From Fodinibius salicampi (GTDB lineage: Bacteria > Bacteroidota > Rhodothermia > Balneolales > Balneolaceae), in contig NZ_BAABRS010000001.1 in assembly GCF_039545095.1 (NCBI RefSeq), positions 1,426,001-1,490,000 of the forward strand: a stretch of 64,000 nt of DNA, written 5' to 3'. Shown piece by piece: positions 36,353-45,700 of this stretch. Position 1 is the first letter of the stretch. Each line of letters starts with the position of its first letter. The position numbers and the translations under genes were made by a program. The notes beneath the pieces were generated by a model. The model saw only the letters and a list, made by a program, of their open reading frames with translations. It made no database searches and was not told the DNA's origin.

Positions 36353-37252
36353 CTACCGAAGACCATTGGGTACGCCCTTACAAATACGACTAACCGCATC
36401 GTGGCTGTGCAGGCTCTCCATATGCACACAGCGGATTACAAAGTCAACAATCTCATCCTGTTCATTCAGCTGCTCATATAATAACCGAGCAGCATCCTCT
36501 ACAAATTTTTGGAAAGCTCCATTCATCTCTGCAAAAGCCTGCTCATCTTCACGTTTGACCATTACCTGAGTTTCCGTCATCAACGCTTCGCGACAATGTT
36601 CTACCAAGTCCTCCACGAAAAGAGAATCATCCAGTTCGACGGTCATGCTGGCTAAGCTTCGCTGACTGTGTGGTACCGTTGCAACCCCACGTTTATCCCG
36701 GGCGTGCTCCGAAAGCTCGTAAGAGCATGGGCAGGCACTGCTATATTCAAAATCCAGATGCATAAACTTTCTAAATTTCCCATCTTTGCCCATGGTTCCC
36801 TCTATAGAAACAGGATAATACTGATATCCTTCTAATCCGGAACGTAAGCTTTCCTGCATGATTGGATAATTAAAAGACAGACGCAGGTAGGCGGATTGAG
36901 AGTCCAAATCCTCCCGGTAACACTCTAGAACTTCCTGAAGCTTATCCGGATGGAAGACCTCATCCTTAAATTTATAAAAAGAGCGCATAATGCGACTCAT
37001 ATTGATGCCCTTTTTCCCCGCTTCCAAACCTACATATCCATCTACCGAGGTTTCGAGCGTAATAAGCTCGCCATCGGGACGCGGATACTTTAACGGTAGC
37101 TTAAAATCAGAAATACCTACCTGTTGAATAGGTACGTCAGCGCCTTCGATGAGTGACGCCGGACCATTTTGGAGGTCCGGAAGGCTATCTTTATAGTCGT
37201 CAGACACAGTAAATGTTGGATCGTAATAACGCTTCAATTTTGTAGATATCAT
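36353..37252 (-). CDS. folE2: GTP cyclohydrolase FolE2
   Basis: A 299-residue type IB GTP cyclohydrolase (FolE2), which opens GTP to dihydroneopterin triphosphate in pterin/folate synthesis with Zn or Mn. The family signature with metal-binding Cys is seen in YSSACPCSYELSEH (about residues 170-183), and HSQRSLASMTVELDDSLFVEDLVEH and the terminal HDAVSRICKG are characteristic. It is not homologous in sequence to FolE type IA, so this species may use the zinc-independent form. A PTPS gene lies 26 bp upstream on the same strand, giving a two-gene tetrahydropterin operon; a carbinolamine dehydratase occurs at 56037. Confidence 0.94.
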   Translation of the reverse strand: MISTKLKRYYDPTFTVSDDYKDSLPDLQNGPASLIEGADVPIQQVGISDFKLPLKYPRPDGELITLETSVDGYVGLEAGKKGINMSRIMRSFYKFKDEVFHPDKLQEVLECYREDLDSQSAYLRLSFNYPIMQESLRSGLEGYQYYPVSIEGTMGKDGKFRKFMHLDFEYSSACPCSYELSEHARDKRGVATVPHSQRSLASMTVELDDSLFVEDLVEHCREALMTETQVMVKREDEQAFAEMNGAFQKFVEDAARLLYEQLNEQDEIVDFVIRCVHMESLHSHDAVSRICKGVPNGLR

Positions 37253-37278
37253 TCGTTCGTGCTACTGTTGAAGAATAT

Positions 37279-37731
37279 TTATTTCAAATCAGGTAAAGGT
37301 TTACCTAAGAGATACGGACAATATTTAGCCGAATTTCGTTCAGTTTCTTGTAAATAAACACTGTAAAGGAAACCGTTATTCTCAAGTTCATTTGCTATGG
37401 GACCTTTTAGTTCATCAAAAAAAGCCTTAGCTAAATTTTCAGTCGATGGAATTACATCATCCAAAAACGGTACATCCAGATTCAAATTCTTGTGATCGCA
37501 TTTATCGACAATCTTCTTTTGAATTATGGATCTTAATATTGACAGATCGATTACATAACCAGTTTCATCATTAATATGGCCGGCAACTGTAACCTCAATA
37601 TTATAATTATGGCCGTGCCAGTGCTCATGGTTACACTTCCCAAACGTCTGACGATTCCATTCATCCGAACGATCTGGATTATGTAAGCGGTGAGCAGCAT
37701 TAAAATGCGCTTTTCGTTTTACAAAAACCAA
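37279..37731 (-). CDS. 6-pyruvoyl-tetrahydropterin synthase family protein
   Basis: A 150-residue PTPS/QueD-fold enzyme. The zinc histidines are seen in FNAAHRLHNP (near residue 12) and in FGKCNHEHWHGHNYNIEV, where the catalytic cysteine is in GKC; this spacing and the full FGKCN..GHGHNY-type block are those of true PTPS of tetrahydrobiopterin synthesis rather than of QueD, so I prefer that reading. CDHKNLNLDVPF and PSTENLA are the further conserved segments. With FolE2 (26 bp downstream) it would convert dihydroneopterin triphosphate to 6-pyruvoyl-tetrahydropterin. No sepiapterin reductase is in the window. Confidence 0.9.
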   Translation of the reverse strand: MVFVKRKAHFNAAHRLHNPDRSDEWNRQTFGKCNHEHWHGHNYNIEVTVAGHINDETGYVIDLSILRSIIQKKIVDKCDHKNLNLDVPFLDDVIPSTENLAKAFFDELKGPIANELENNGFLYSVYLQETERNSAKYCPYLLGKPLPDLK

Positions 37732-37891
37732 GCTAATACCGTTTTATTGTTTAAATTTCGAATTTATAAAACGGATCTGTATTGCCCATGGTTCCATTTT
37801 ATCAGAATAACTCTAAATTATTACCATTTGGCATTTATACCAAAAATATGAAAAGAATAGTTATACTTCTGATATTTTTATTTTATTAAGT

Positions 37892-38968
37892 CTATAAACC
37901 GGAAGCATCTATTGCAACAGTAGACTGGTAAAACTTTCTCTTTAACCAGAAAGCAACATTCACCAGTGCAATAAGGGCCGGAACCTCAATCAAGGGGCCC
38001 ACTACTCCAGCAAAAGCTTGTCCGCTGTTTAATCCAAATACAGCTATTGCAACGGCAATAGCCAACTCAAAGTTGTTACCGGCAGCTGTAAATGAGATAG
38101 ATGCATTTTTATCGTATCCGGCTCCCATCACTTTGCTCACTGCAAAACTAATGAAAAACATCACCACAAAATAGATCAGCAGCGGTACGGCAATACGAGC
38201 CACATCCATTGGAATTTGGACAATGAGTTCTCCCTTGAGGCTGAACATAACCACGATGGTAAACAGTAGTGCAATAAGCGTCATCGGTGAAATCGTTGGT
38301 AAAAAAACTTCCTCATACCACTTTTTGCTTTTTAAACGGACCAATCCAAAGCGACTGAGCATACCGGCCAAGAAAGGAATCCCTAAATAGAAGGCCACAC
38401 TTTCAGCGACGGTATAAATTAAAATATTGACAATGGCTCCTTCGAATCCAAGTAGCGGGGGTAGTTTGGTAATAAAAATCCAAGCATAAAAACTGTAGGC
38501 AAAAACCTGAAATACGCTGTTGAGTGCTACTAAACCAGCTCCATATTCATTACTTCCCTCTGCTAAGTCATTCCATACCAATACCATAGCGATACAACGT
38601 GCCAGTCCGATCAAAATAAGTCCCACCATGTATTCCGGATAATCGTGCAGAAAAATTAATGCCAAACTAAACATCAGCGCCGGACCTATAATCCAATTCT
38701 ATATCAATGAAATACTCAAGACTTTGACATCCTGAAAAACCTTTGGCAACAATTTATAATCCACTTTGGCCAGCGGTGGATACATCATTAAAATCAGCCC
38801 AATAGCGATGGGAATATTGGTAGATCCGCTGCTGAAGGAATTGATGAATTCAGGCGTTGATGGAATTAAATAACCGATCACCACTCCGAAAGCCATCGCT
38901 ACAAAAATCCACAAAGTTAGGTAGCGATCAAGAAAGTTCATTTTTTTCATTGGATCAGGTGTACTCAT
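37892..38968 (-). pseudogene. acr3: ACR3-type arsenite efflux transporter, interrupted by an amber codon
   Basis: A ten-helix ACR3 arsenite exporter of about 358 codons in which the first 89 codons (LDRYLTLWIFVAMAFGVVIG...) end in TAG at 38699-38701. The same frame then goes on [10 protein letters not shown] and runs through [16 protein letters not shown] (which carries the catalytic cysteine) to the C-terminus. In intact family members a glutamine (CAG) is usual at the interrupted site before NW.IGP. A single C-to-T change or sequencing error would explain it. Read as it stands, the protein is truncated after three helices and could be reinitiated at ATG 38672 only as a fragment. It is last in the ars operon. 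Confidence 0.85.
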
Positions 38969-39101
38969 TTAGAAATTTGTGCAATCAAAGTTTGATTCTT
39001 TTATGGTGTTTGTGAGTATATATCCTGAAATGAGGACTACCATGTCAGGGCTTCGCAGTACAAGTTCAGGATGAACATGAAAAAATCTTTATCTCAATTA
39101 C

Positions 39102-39698
39102 TCATACTTTTGACATCAAGTAATACATCTCTGTGGCGATTTGACGGCATCGCTCATCGTAGGTCTCTTTTTCTCTCGGCGTATCATCAGACTCTTTGGG
39201 ATCGACATACGGAATAGAGAATCGTTTTTCCGCACCCGGTACGAACGGACAGTTTTCGTCGGCATCGGAACAGGTCATAACCGCCGCGAAATTTTTCTGG
39301 GGATTGTATGAATCATCGAATGTTTTAGAGAAGCAGATCAACGGCTCGTTTTCATCACTGAAATATACTTCATATCTAGGATTTTCTCCTTCGGGATCTT
39401 GTATTTTAAATCCGGCCCGCTCTATCGCTGCCACTGCTCTTGGATTAAAAGCCGTTGCTTCAGTGCCTCCCGAATAGGTTTCTATATTATCGATGTCAAA
39501 ATACTTTGCCATTACTGCTGACCAAATTTGGCAGAGATGGCTTCGACGACTATTATGCGTGCAGATAAAGGTTAAGTTTACTGAATTCTTTGATCGAATA
39601 TAATCGGCTATATCCTTTAACTTTTGTTTTCGTTGAGCCGCGATTTCTTCAAGGCTTTCTTCCAGACTGCTGATGTAATTTTCTATTTCAGAATACAC
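39102..39698 (-). CDS. arsC: Arsenate reductase, low-molecular-weight phosphatase type
   Basis: A 198-residue protein of the low-molecular-weight tyrosine phosphatase fold, in an arsenic operon. The P-loop is CTHNSRRSHL (C-x5-R), with the catalytic Asp region YVDPKESDD further on and a candidate resolving-Cys area at CSDADENCPF, fitting thioredoxin-coupled arsenate reductases. An N-terminal helical extension (YSEIENYISSLEESL) is common in this subgroup. I chose the GTG at 39696-39698; the open frame continues up to 39770, but those codons cover the REP palindrome at 39740. It lies 100 bp downstream of the methyltransferase gene. Confidence 0.85.
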   Translation of the reverse strand: MYSEIENYISSLEESLEEIAAQRKQKLKDIADYIRSKNSVNLTFICTHNSRRSHLCQIWSAVMAKYFDIDNIETYSGGTEATAFNPRAVAAIERAGFKIQDPEGENPRYEVYFSDENEPLICFSKTFDDSYNPQKNFAAVMTCSDADENCPFVPGAEKRFSIPYVDPKESDDTPREKETYDERCRQIATEMYYLMSKV

Positions 39699-39739
39699 TA
39701 TAGTTTCGTTAGATAGTATTTGTTCGTTTCCAATTGGAT

Positions 39740-39769
39740 TGCAGGGAGGTATTGCAATACGTCCCTGCA
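39740..39769. repeat. REP palindrome between arsM and arsC
   Basis: A 30-bp near-perfect palindrome, 14 of 15 positions paired, with core GTATTGCAATAC. Its frame GGGAG...GTCCC is the same as that around the core of the REP at 10096 (GGAG...GTCC), with the same single mismatched position outside the core. It lies in the 99-bp gap between the methyltransferase and reductase genes. Confidence 0.6.
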
Positions 39770-39797
39770 ATGTGGAAAAATCTTTATTGGCTTTTTA

Positions 39798-40703
39798 TCA
39801 GCAGCAATCTGATCCCGGTGTACAAACAGCCCCTTCCTCTATCATTTTAATTTCTTGCTCTGAATTTTTAGAGTCAGTTTCCTCACCCGGCTTTTGGGCA
39901 AAAACAGTAATACTAAATATGCCGGTATCGCCATTTTTAAAACCCTCTATTTCTTCTTCAGATAAATATCGGGTTAAAATATCATCCGGTATTACAATGG
40001 GCTTTTCTTTTTGAATGGTAATATTCTCAAATCCCAGTTCTTTAATATGACTCATATATTCATCCTTCTGAATCGCTCCAGCCACACAACCGGCATACAT
40101 CTCGGCGTCTTCGCGCAAGGCCTTTGGCAACTCTCCTACCAGTACGATATCGGAAATGCTAAAATGTCCGCTAGGCTTCAGCGTACGAAAAATTTCCGAA
40201 AATACTTTTTGTTTATTCGGTACAAGATTTAATACACAATTACTGACAATAACATCAGCCAGGTTATCTGAAACGGGCATATCTTCAATATCACCTTCCC
40301 GGAACTCCACATTATTAAAGTTCAATTTTTTGGCATTTTTGCGGGCTTTCTTAATCATTGGTTTTGCAAAATCAATACCAATAACTTTACCCGTCTGACC
40401 GGTTTCGTGACGCGCTATAAAACAGTCATTCCCGGCTCCGGATCCCAAATCAATTACAGTATCTCCCTCTTCAATTTTGGCAAACTGTGTGGGCAAACCA
40501 CATCCAAGTCCCAAATCGGAATCGGCATTATATCCTTCGACCTCACTATAGTCATCGGACATAATATTGTACACCTCGTCAGAACTTTCACCCGAACCGC
40601 AGCATGAACTTGCGTTATATTCCGATGACTGTTCGCTTATCTGACTATATTTTTCTTTTACGGCTTGCTTTAATTCTTCCGCAGTTTTCTGTTTTGTACT
40701 CAT
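39798..40703 (-). CDS. arsM: Arsenite S-adenosylmethionine methyltransferase
   Basis: A 301-residue ArsM-type enzyme methylating arsenite to volatile or less reactive species. The SAM motif is VIDLGSGAGNDCFIA (about residues 86-100), with IGIDFAKPMI next. Cysteines expected in arsenite binding are present: SSCCGSG (about 33-39), SNCVLNLVP and a C-terminal CTPGSDCC. The glycine/Cys pattern GLGCGLPTQFA is also typical. It begins one base after the ArsR gene ends, so it is co-transcribed and translated in coupling. No signal peptide. Confidence 0.93.
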   Translation of the reverse strand: MSTKQKTAEELKQAVKEKYSQISEQSSEYNASSCCGSGESSDEVYNIMSDDYSEVEGYNADSDLGLGCGLPTQFAKIEEGDTVIDLGSGAGNDCFIARHETGQTGKVIGIDFAKPMIKKARKNAKKLNFNNVEFREGDIEDMPVSDNLADVIVSNCVLNLVPNKQKVFSEIFRTLKPSGHFSISDIVLVGELPKALREDAEMYAGCVAGAIQKDEYMSHIKELGFENITIQKEKPIVIPDDILTRYLSEEEIEGFKNGDTGIFSITVFAQKPGEETDSKNSEQEIKMIEEGAVCTPGSDCC

Positions 40704-40704
40704 A

Positions 40705-41040
40705 TCAGCAGCAATTTTCTTGAGTTGCAGTTTTTAAATTCGTTAAAAGTGGTGTCAAAAGTTCTTCCATTTCTGCTATGCCCTTTTCATCAAGACAGTA
40801 ACAGGTACGCACGCCATCAATTTCTCCTTTTATGACTCCTGCTCTTTTTAAGGCTTTTAGATGCTGAGAAACTGTTGACTGAGCCAACGGAAGCGCATCA
40901 GTGATATCGCCACATATGCATGTCTCACGTTCGGCCAACAGTTCAATTATAGCAATTCGGGCCGGATGTGCAAGTGCTTTCATCAGCTCGGCTGATCGTT
41001 TTTGTGAAGGTTTAAAAAGCTTTGCTTTGGTTATTGCCAT
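40705..41040 (-). CDS. arsR: ArsR-family repressor
   Basis: A 111-residue winged-helix regulator of the ArsR/SmtB family. HPARIAIIELLAERETCICGDI carries the As(III)-binding Cys pair (CIC) at the start of helix 3, and PLAQSTVSQHLKALKRAGV is the recognition helix; two further cysteines (TCYCL) lie in the wing, and NCC ends the protein. It leads the arsR-arsM-arsC-acr3 operon, and a palindrome just upstream (41056-41071) is a likely autoregulatory operator, so the operon is expected to be induced by arsenite. Confidence 0.93.
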   Translation of the reverse strand: MAITKAKLFKPSQKRSAELMKALAHPARIAIIELLAERETCICGDITDALPLAQSTVSQHLKALKRAGVIKGEIDGVRTCYCLDEKGIAEMEELLTPLLTNLKTATQENCC

Positions 41041-41055
41041 ATCCTTTAATTGTAA

Positions 41056-41071
41056 ATCGTAATTATACGAT
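41056..41071. promoter_or_regulatory. Candidate ArsR operator
   Basis: ATCGTA-ATTA-TACGAT, a perfect dyad 16 bp upstream of the arsR start codon. The position and size are those of ArsR boxes. Confidence 0.65.
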
Positions 41072-41125
41072 TAATGTACATTCTTCTATCCCGAAAATCA
41101 ACTCAATATTAAGATTTAAATAATA

Positions 41126-41156
41126 AGGAAGGGCCCGAATCAACGGACCCTTTCCT
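41126..41156 (-). terminator. Hairpin terminator after the beta-helix lipoprotein
   Basis: AGGAAGGGCCCG (41126-41137) pairs with CGGACCCTTTCCT (41144-41156) with one mismatch and one bulge, about 70 bp beyond the lipoprotein stop, and a second dyad CTCACA...TGTGAG (41170-41188) sits between. On the minus strand the hairpin is followed by a TTATTATTT stretch. Confidence 0.6.
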
Positions 41157-41226
41157 GTGATCAGCACACCTCACACAATATATGTGAGACGATGTATGTG
41201 AAATGAAACCTATTGGTGGCTATTGC

Positions 41227-42609
41227 CTATTGATTCGGCCAACGCACCCAGCTACCTTCCCGTGTCCAGTCTTCGGTTCCAAAGGCTCCTCTGTATTCAA
41301 CCTGGGTAAAGAAACCATCATTAGGAGGGGTTGCACCTCCGGAAAGGGCTGAAGAGCCAGCTTGGAGACTAAAGTTGTAGTTGTCCGGATCATTAAACAT
41401 CGGATCGAACTCTTCATATGAATCTGCATAGCGATCTGCATCCGGCTGCTCAGCACGTCCACCTGCGCCAGATACATCCTGGAAATCATCATTAGTATAT
41501 AATATGAAACCGTTTAGACTTAAGGCATCGGGATAATTGACATAGGTATCATCCCCTTCCTCTTCGGCATCGCCACCTTCCAGAACAAACGGAGCGCCAT
41601 CCATGTTAGATACGATGAAATTGTTATATGATCCTTCCAGATTTTCGCGTAATCGCAGTCCAAAATTATTCTTTTCGGGACTGCTTCCCTCTCCGGCACC
41701 ATATACAGTAACATTATAAAGATTGGGTGAAGTAGGTCCGTTTCCACCATCACAATCCGAGAGATCGTCACAACCATCATTTTCGAAACCGTTGTCAGCC
41801 CCGGGCTTTTGAACGGCTAACCAAAACTGCCCTCGTCCGGTCCAGCCCTGGTCATAATCATAGGAATCGTCATCGGCCCCATAAGCTACGAAGTATTTAA
41901 TATCAACGGTACCACCGAATAATTCTATCCCATCATCACTGCATTCATAGGTTTGTACATATTCAATCGTCGTTCCACTACCTACCGAATAGAGCGTTAG
42001 CGCTTGGAGCTCTGATCCTTCAGAGATACTGAAACCTGTATATTCAATTCGAACATATCGAAGAATTCCACTGTCGTCGTCACCCTTGTCCCCGCCATAT
42101 TGAATGGCATCATCCAAGCCTTCCACTTCACCGACTCCACTTGGATTTGAGTTTGGAGCGTGACCGGTCAAAATAATTCCGCCCCAGTCGTTGCGTTCCG
42201 GATTGTCCCTGGCAGACGTAAATACGATGGGATTGTCAGCGGTACCTTCAGCTACCAGACGGGCCGTAGGACGTGGTCCATCGGAGAAGTTTTCTTCATC
42301 TTGATCGAGAGTGATAATGGTACCCACATCGTTAGAATTACCGTTGTGATACTCGAAACTTACCGTCACGCCCGGTTCAATAGTTAGCGTTACTCCGGGA
42401 AGAACAAAATGCGGTCCAGCGAGTGTAGTATCATTACTCCACGTTTGATCTTCGGTAATAAGTGTACCGGGAAGATTTTCATACACTTCAGGAATTTCTT
42501 CATCCCCACCATTATCAGGATTGGTTGGACTATTATCGCTGCATGCCGATAACAACAATGAAAGCGGCAGCACAAACATTAGTAGTTTTTTTGTTACGGT
42601 AGTAATCAT
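41227..42609 (-). CDS. Secreted lipoprotein with parallel beta-helix-like repeats
   Basis: A 460-residue lipoprotein (signal ending LLLSAC, Cys23) with a Pro/Asn/Glu-rich linker. The mature part has right-handed beta-helix-like turns (GPHFVLPGVTLTIEPGVTVSF, then IVFTSARDN, YVRIEYTGFS, VTVYGAGEGS), and acidic Asp/Gly stretches that may bind Ca2+. Proteins of this type are often encoded next to a TonB receptor, as here (109 bp upstream on the same strand), where they could be a surface partner of the receptor. The substrate is unknown. It is probably outer-membrane anchored. Confidence 0.75.
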   Translation of the reverse strand: MITTVTKKLLMFVLPLSLLLSACSDNSPTNPDNGGDEEIPEVYENLPGTLITEDQTWSNDTTLAGPHFVLPGVTLTIEPGVTVSFEYHNGNSNDVGTIITLDQDEENFSDGPRPTARLVAEGTADNPIVFTSARDNPERNDWGGIILTGHAPNSNPSGVGEVEGLDDAIQYGGDKGDDDSGILRYVRIEYTGFSISEGSELQALTLYSVGSGTTIEYVQTYECSDDGIELFGGTVDIKYFVAYGADDDSYDYDQGWTGRGQFWLAVQKPGADNGFENDGCDDLSDCDGGNGPTSPNLYNVTVYGAGEGSSPEKNNFGLRLRENLEGSYNNFIVSNMDGAPFVLEGGDAEEEGDDTYVNYPDALSLNGFILYTNDDFQDVSGAGGRAEQPDADRYADSYEEFDPMFNDPDNYNFSLQAGSSALSGGATPPNDGFFTQVEYRGAFGTEDWTREGSWVRWPNQ

Positions 42610-42718
42610 TTGATTATATTTATTTGATTGTGATTGGATTCTGATTTAAGGTCAGTAAGTTGTGAAATACGTTTTAAGAAATTATTACCACAGCATAGGC
42701 ATACTATTATGATTGCGG

Positions 42719-45502
42719 TTAGAAGTTGTAGCTAATACCAACATTATAGGTGACACCGGGCGCATATTTATTGGTGATTACATCTCCCTGTTTATACACT
42801 ACCTCTTGGTCTAACAGATTTTCAACATCTGCTTTAATTGTAAACTGACCCGGGCGATATTTGACGCCTAAATCCACTTTATGGAATGGCTGTTCGTATT
42901 CATCATCCGGATGACGTCCCATCCCAACGGTTACAATACGCTCACCGAAGGTGTTATAATTGGCTGAAAGCTCCATATTCCATTGCGGTATGGTATAAAA
43001 CGTCCCTGCATTAAAAGAATAGGGAGACTGTCCATACATCGGCCGTTCAAAGTTTGCCGTCCGGAACCGATCTTCTTCCTTGCTTCGTGTCTCGGACAGG
43101 ATATATGAAGCATTAACAACTAACTGAAGTTGTTCAGTAACGTTTCTCCTCCCTTCAACTTCTATTCCATACAGATTTGCCTGATCCGCATTTTTATACT
43201 GTACTTCCGTACGCTCGGTAAAGCGATAGAATAGCTCTATAGGGTTAAAAAACTTTTTATAAAAGGCGCTGATAGCAAATATTTCGCCTGGATTAGGATA
43301 GCTTTCAAACCGAATGTCATAATTGTGAATAAGTGTGCGGTTAAGATCAGGATTTCCATAAACTATTTGAGATCCTACAAAGTCCTGAAACCGAAAATCA
43401 GAAATCTCCCGGAATTCAGGACGGGCCAGAGTCATTGAAAATGCCCCTCTAAAGTTGATTTTATCTGAAGCGCTATAAGTTGCATTAACAGCGGGTAGGA
43501 TATCCGTTTTATCCACGTTAGCAATCGCCTGGCTTTCACCATCATTTCGAATTTTTACCTTTTGGATTGATTGCTCAACACGAGCCCCCGCTTCTAGTGT
43601 GAGGTTTTCGATAAAATCCATATTAGCACTAAGGTAACCGGCAAGTAAGGTCTGCTCACCCTGATAAGAATCACGTGCTTGTGTAGTCTCGACCAAATCA
43701 AGCTGATCGTTTTCTATCAAAACCGGATCAAGGGCTACATTGGCGGGTTCATCTTTTCGGTCGTTGGGATAAGCTCCGGAAAAGTTTTGATACTCCAGGC
43801 GTCGGGCATTAAAATCTCTGTCCTTTAACAATCCCGAAAAACCTGCTTTAAGTCCCAAAGACCGAAGGGGCTGTAATTCATAATCGACCTTAGCAGTATA
43901 ATTATTATCCAGCTGATCAGAGAAGAAATGAGTATTGCCCCCGTCATCAAAATAGATATTATAAGTATCCGATGGCGTCAAATTGTATTGTGTTGTTCGT
44001 CTATCCGGACGATCCTGCTTTGCCCGCGAATAGCTTATGTTTACAGAAAGTTGGGATTGCAGGAAAGAATCAAAATACCGTTCCAAGATACCGCTACTCG
44101 AAAAAATGGCTCGGCGATTAAAGTCCTGAACGGTCTGCCGGGTGTTTCTTGGATAATTAACGTAATCACCAATAATCAGCTGAGTAGAGTTCTCGAGTGA
44201 GTTTGAATAAAGATTTTTCAATCCTATTTTTGTTTTTGAATTGGGCTTGAGAAACACATTTAACATACCGCTAAGTGTAGCATCCTCCTTTCCCTCACGG
44301 CGCATATAATCGGCGTTTAAAACATTCTGATCCGCATCGCTATTATAACTTTGGATAACCCGGTACTCTCTGCCTGGTTGGTATGAGCGATCATATTTAT
44401 AACTGAAGTTAGACACAATCCCAATCGGAAGGTTTGCTTCATTGAGCTGGTCGGCATAGCTCAACTCGAATTTTTGGGAAGGAATCGCTTGCTGATTACT
44501 ATTTATTAGCCAATCCCCATGGAGAGCATTTGCCAGCTCTTTTTCATTTTCAGATGTCACCCTGCTATTTTTGATTACCGCTGGCAAGGTTCTTTTCCCG
44601 TTATCAAATCCAAGAAAATCCATAGGACTGCCCCGGTAACCAATCGTATTTTCAAAAGTAGAAACAGAGTTGTAGCTGGTAGAATAGGAAAAGCCAATAT
44701 TTTTTTCTTCCGGGAATTCTTTTGAAGTAATTTGTACTGAACCCCCGGAAAACTCTCCTGATTGGTCGGGTGTAAATGTTTTTTGAACTACAATATTCTC
44801 TACTGATCCACTATTAATAAGATCAACCGGTGCTTCCTTTTTAGTGGGACTCGTTGAAGGAACCGGAGCCCCATTTAACTGTACATTGCTGTAACGATTG
44901 CCCAATCCCCGTATAAAAACATCCTTACCATTGAGCAAGGTAACCCCCGTCACCCTTTTCATTGCAGAAGCTACATTACCATCCCCGGTCTTTCCTAAGT
45001 ATTCGGATGACAATCCATCCTGCATCGGTACCGCTTTTCGTTGGATGGATAAAAGTCCTGCCTCACTGTCTGTGCTCGCCTGCGCCGTAACGGTCACTTC
45101 ACCCAGACCAATTGTTTCCGGTTGTAAAGAGACATTCAGCTGCGTTACTTCTCCCGACTCAACCTGAATATCCGTTATATTTTTCTTGGTATAAGATATG
45201 TAGGAAACCGTAATAGAATGGGAGCCCGGTTGTATTCCACTAATACGATAGACCCCATCAATATCCGATGCTGCTCCTTTGGTGGTACCTGAGATGGATA
45301 CATTGGCACCTATGATGGGCTCTCCCGATTCGGCATCTACTACCTTGCCGGTAATAGTACCTAAATCATCTGACTGGGCTTTTGCTGATAGAGAAAAAGA
45401 GTAGAAGACGATGGCTAAAAGTAACGCCGTTTTAAACCATTGACTAAAGAGTTGAATATTCACGATAAGTGTGCTGTTTTTTTTTGATTGAATCCTCAAC
45501 AT
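42719..45502 (-). CDS. TonB-dependent receptor with carboxypeptidase-like N-terminal domain
   Basis: An outer-membrane TonB-dependent transporter of about 927 residues. After the signal peptide (ending SLSAKAQ), there is a carboxypeptidase-regulatory-like domain (GTITGKVVDAESGEPIIGANV), a plug (VTLLNGKDVFIRGLGNRYSNVQLNGAPVPS) and a 22-strand barrel with terminal aromatic strand VTYNVGISYNF. The receptor brings in a large substrate by energy from ExbB/ExbD/TonB; an exbB/exbD cluster lies at 49013-51051. I chose ATG 45502; GTG 45463 and a codon at 45520 are alternatives. It is paired with the lipoprotein downstream. The ligand is unknown; proximity to the ars operon is not evidence for arsenic. 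Confidence 0.9.
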   Translation of the reverse strand: MLRIQSKKNSTLIVNIQLFSQWFKTALLLAIVFYSFSLSAKAQSDDLGTITGKVVDAESGEPIIGANVSISGTTKGAASDIDGVYRISGIQPGSHSITVSYISYTKKNITDIQVESGEVTQLNVSLQPETIGLGEVTVTAQASTDSEAGLLSIQRKAVPMQDGLSSEYLGKTGDGNVASAMKRVTGVTLLNGKDVFIRGLGNRYSNVQLNGAPVPSTSPTKKEAPVDLINSGSVENIVVQKTFTPDQSGEFSGGSVQITSKEFPEEKNIGFSYSTSYNSVSTFENTIGYRGSPMDFLGFDNGKRTLPAVIKNSRVTSENEKELANALHGDWLINSNQQAIPSQKFELSYADQLNEANLPIGIVSNFSYKYDRSYQPGREYRVIQSYNSDADQNVLNADYMRREGKEDATLSGMLNVFLKPNSKTKIGLKNLYSNSLENSTQLIIGDYVNYPRNTRQTVQDFNRRAIFSSSGILERYFDSFLQSQLSVNISYSRAKQDRPDRRTTQYNLTPSDTYNIYFDDGGNTHFFSDQLDNNYTAKVDYELQPLRSLGLKAGFSGLLKDRDFNARRLEYQNFSGAYPNDRKDEPANVALDPVLIENDQLDLVETTQARDSYQGEQTLLAGYLSANMDFIENLTLEAGARVEQSIQKVKIRNDGESQAIANVDKTDILPAVNATYSASDKINFRGAFSMTLARPEFREISDFRFQDFVGSQIVYGNPDLNRTLIHNYDIRFESYPNPGEIFAISAFYKKFFNPIELFYRFTERTEVQYKNADQANLYGIEVEGRRNVTEQLQLVVNASYILSETRSKEEDRFRTANFERPMYGQSPYSFNAGTFYTIPQWNMELSANYNTFGERIVTVGMGRHPDDEYEQPFHKVDLGVKYRPGQFTIKADVENLLDQEVVYKQGDVITNKYAPGVTYNVGISYNF

Positions 45503-45700
45503 GAGATCCAATAATAGCACACTCAGATTGTCCGAATATTACACGATCTTTATCAGTCTGTTATTCTAATTTTACGTTATTGTTAACAACCTAACCCAAA
45601 TCAGCAGATTTGATTATGCTTGCATCATAATTAAGATCAGACTCTATTGATTCAAAAACACCCTTTCTTAATCTTACCCTGAAAACGGTTATCCAATTTA

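Noticed and set aside
37892-38674. Reading the second part of acr3 as an independent transporter
   Set aside because: It starts in the middle of the third helix and lies in the same frame as the first part; a single nonsense codon is the simpler explanation.
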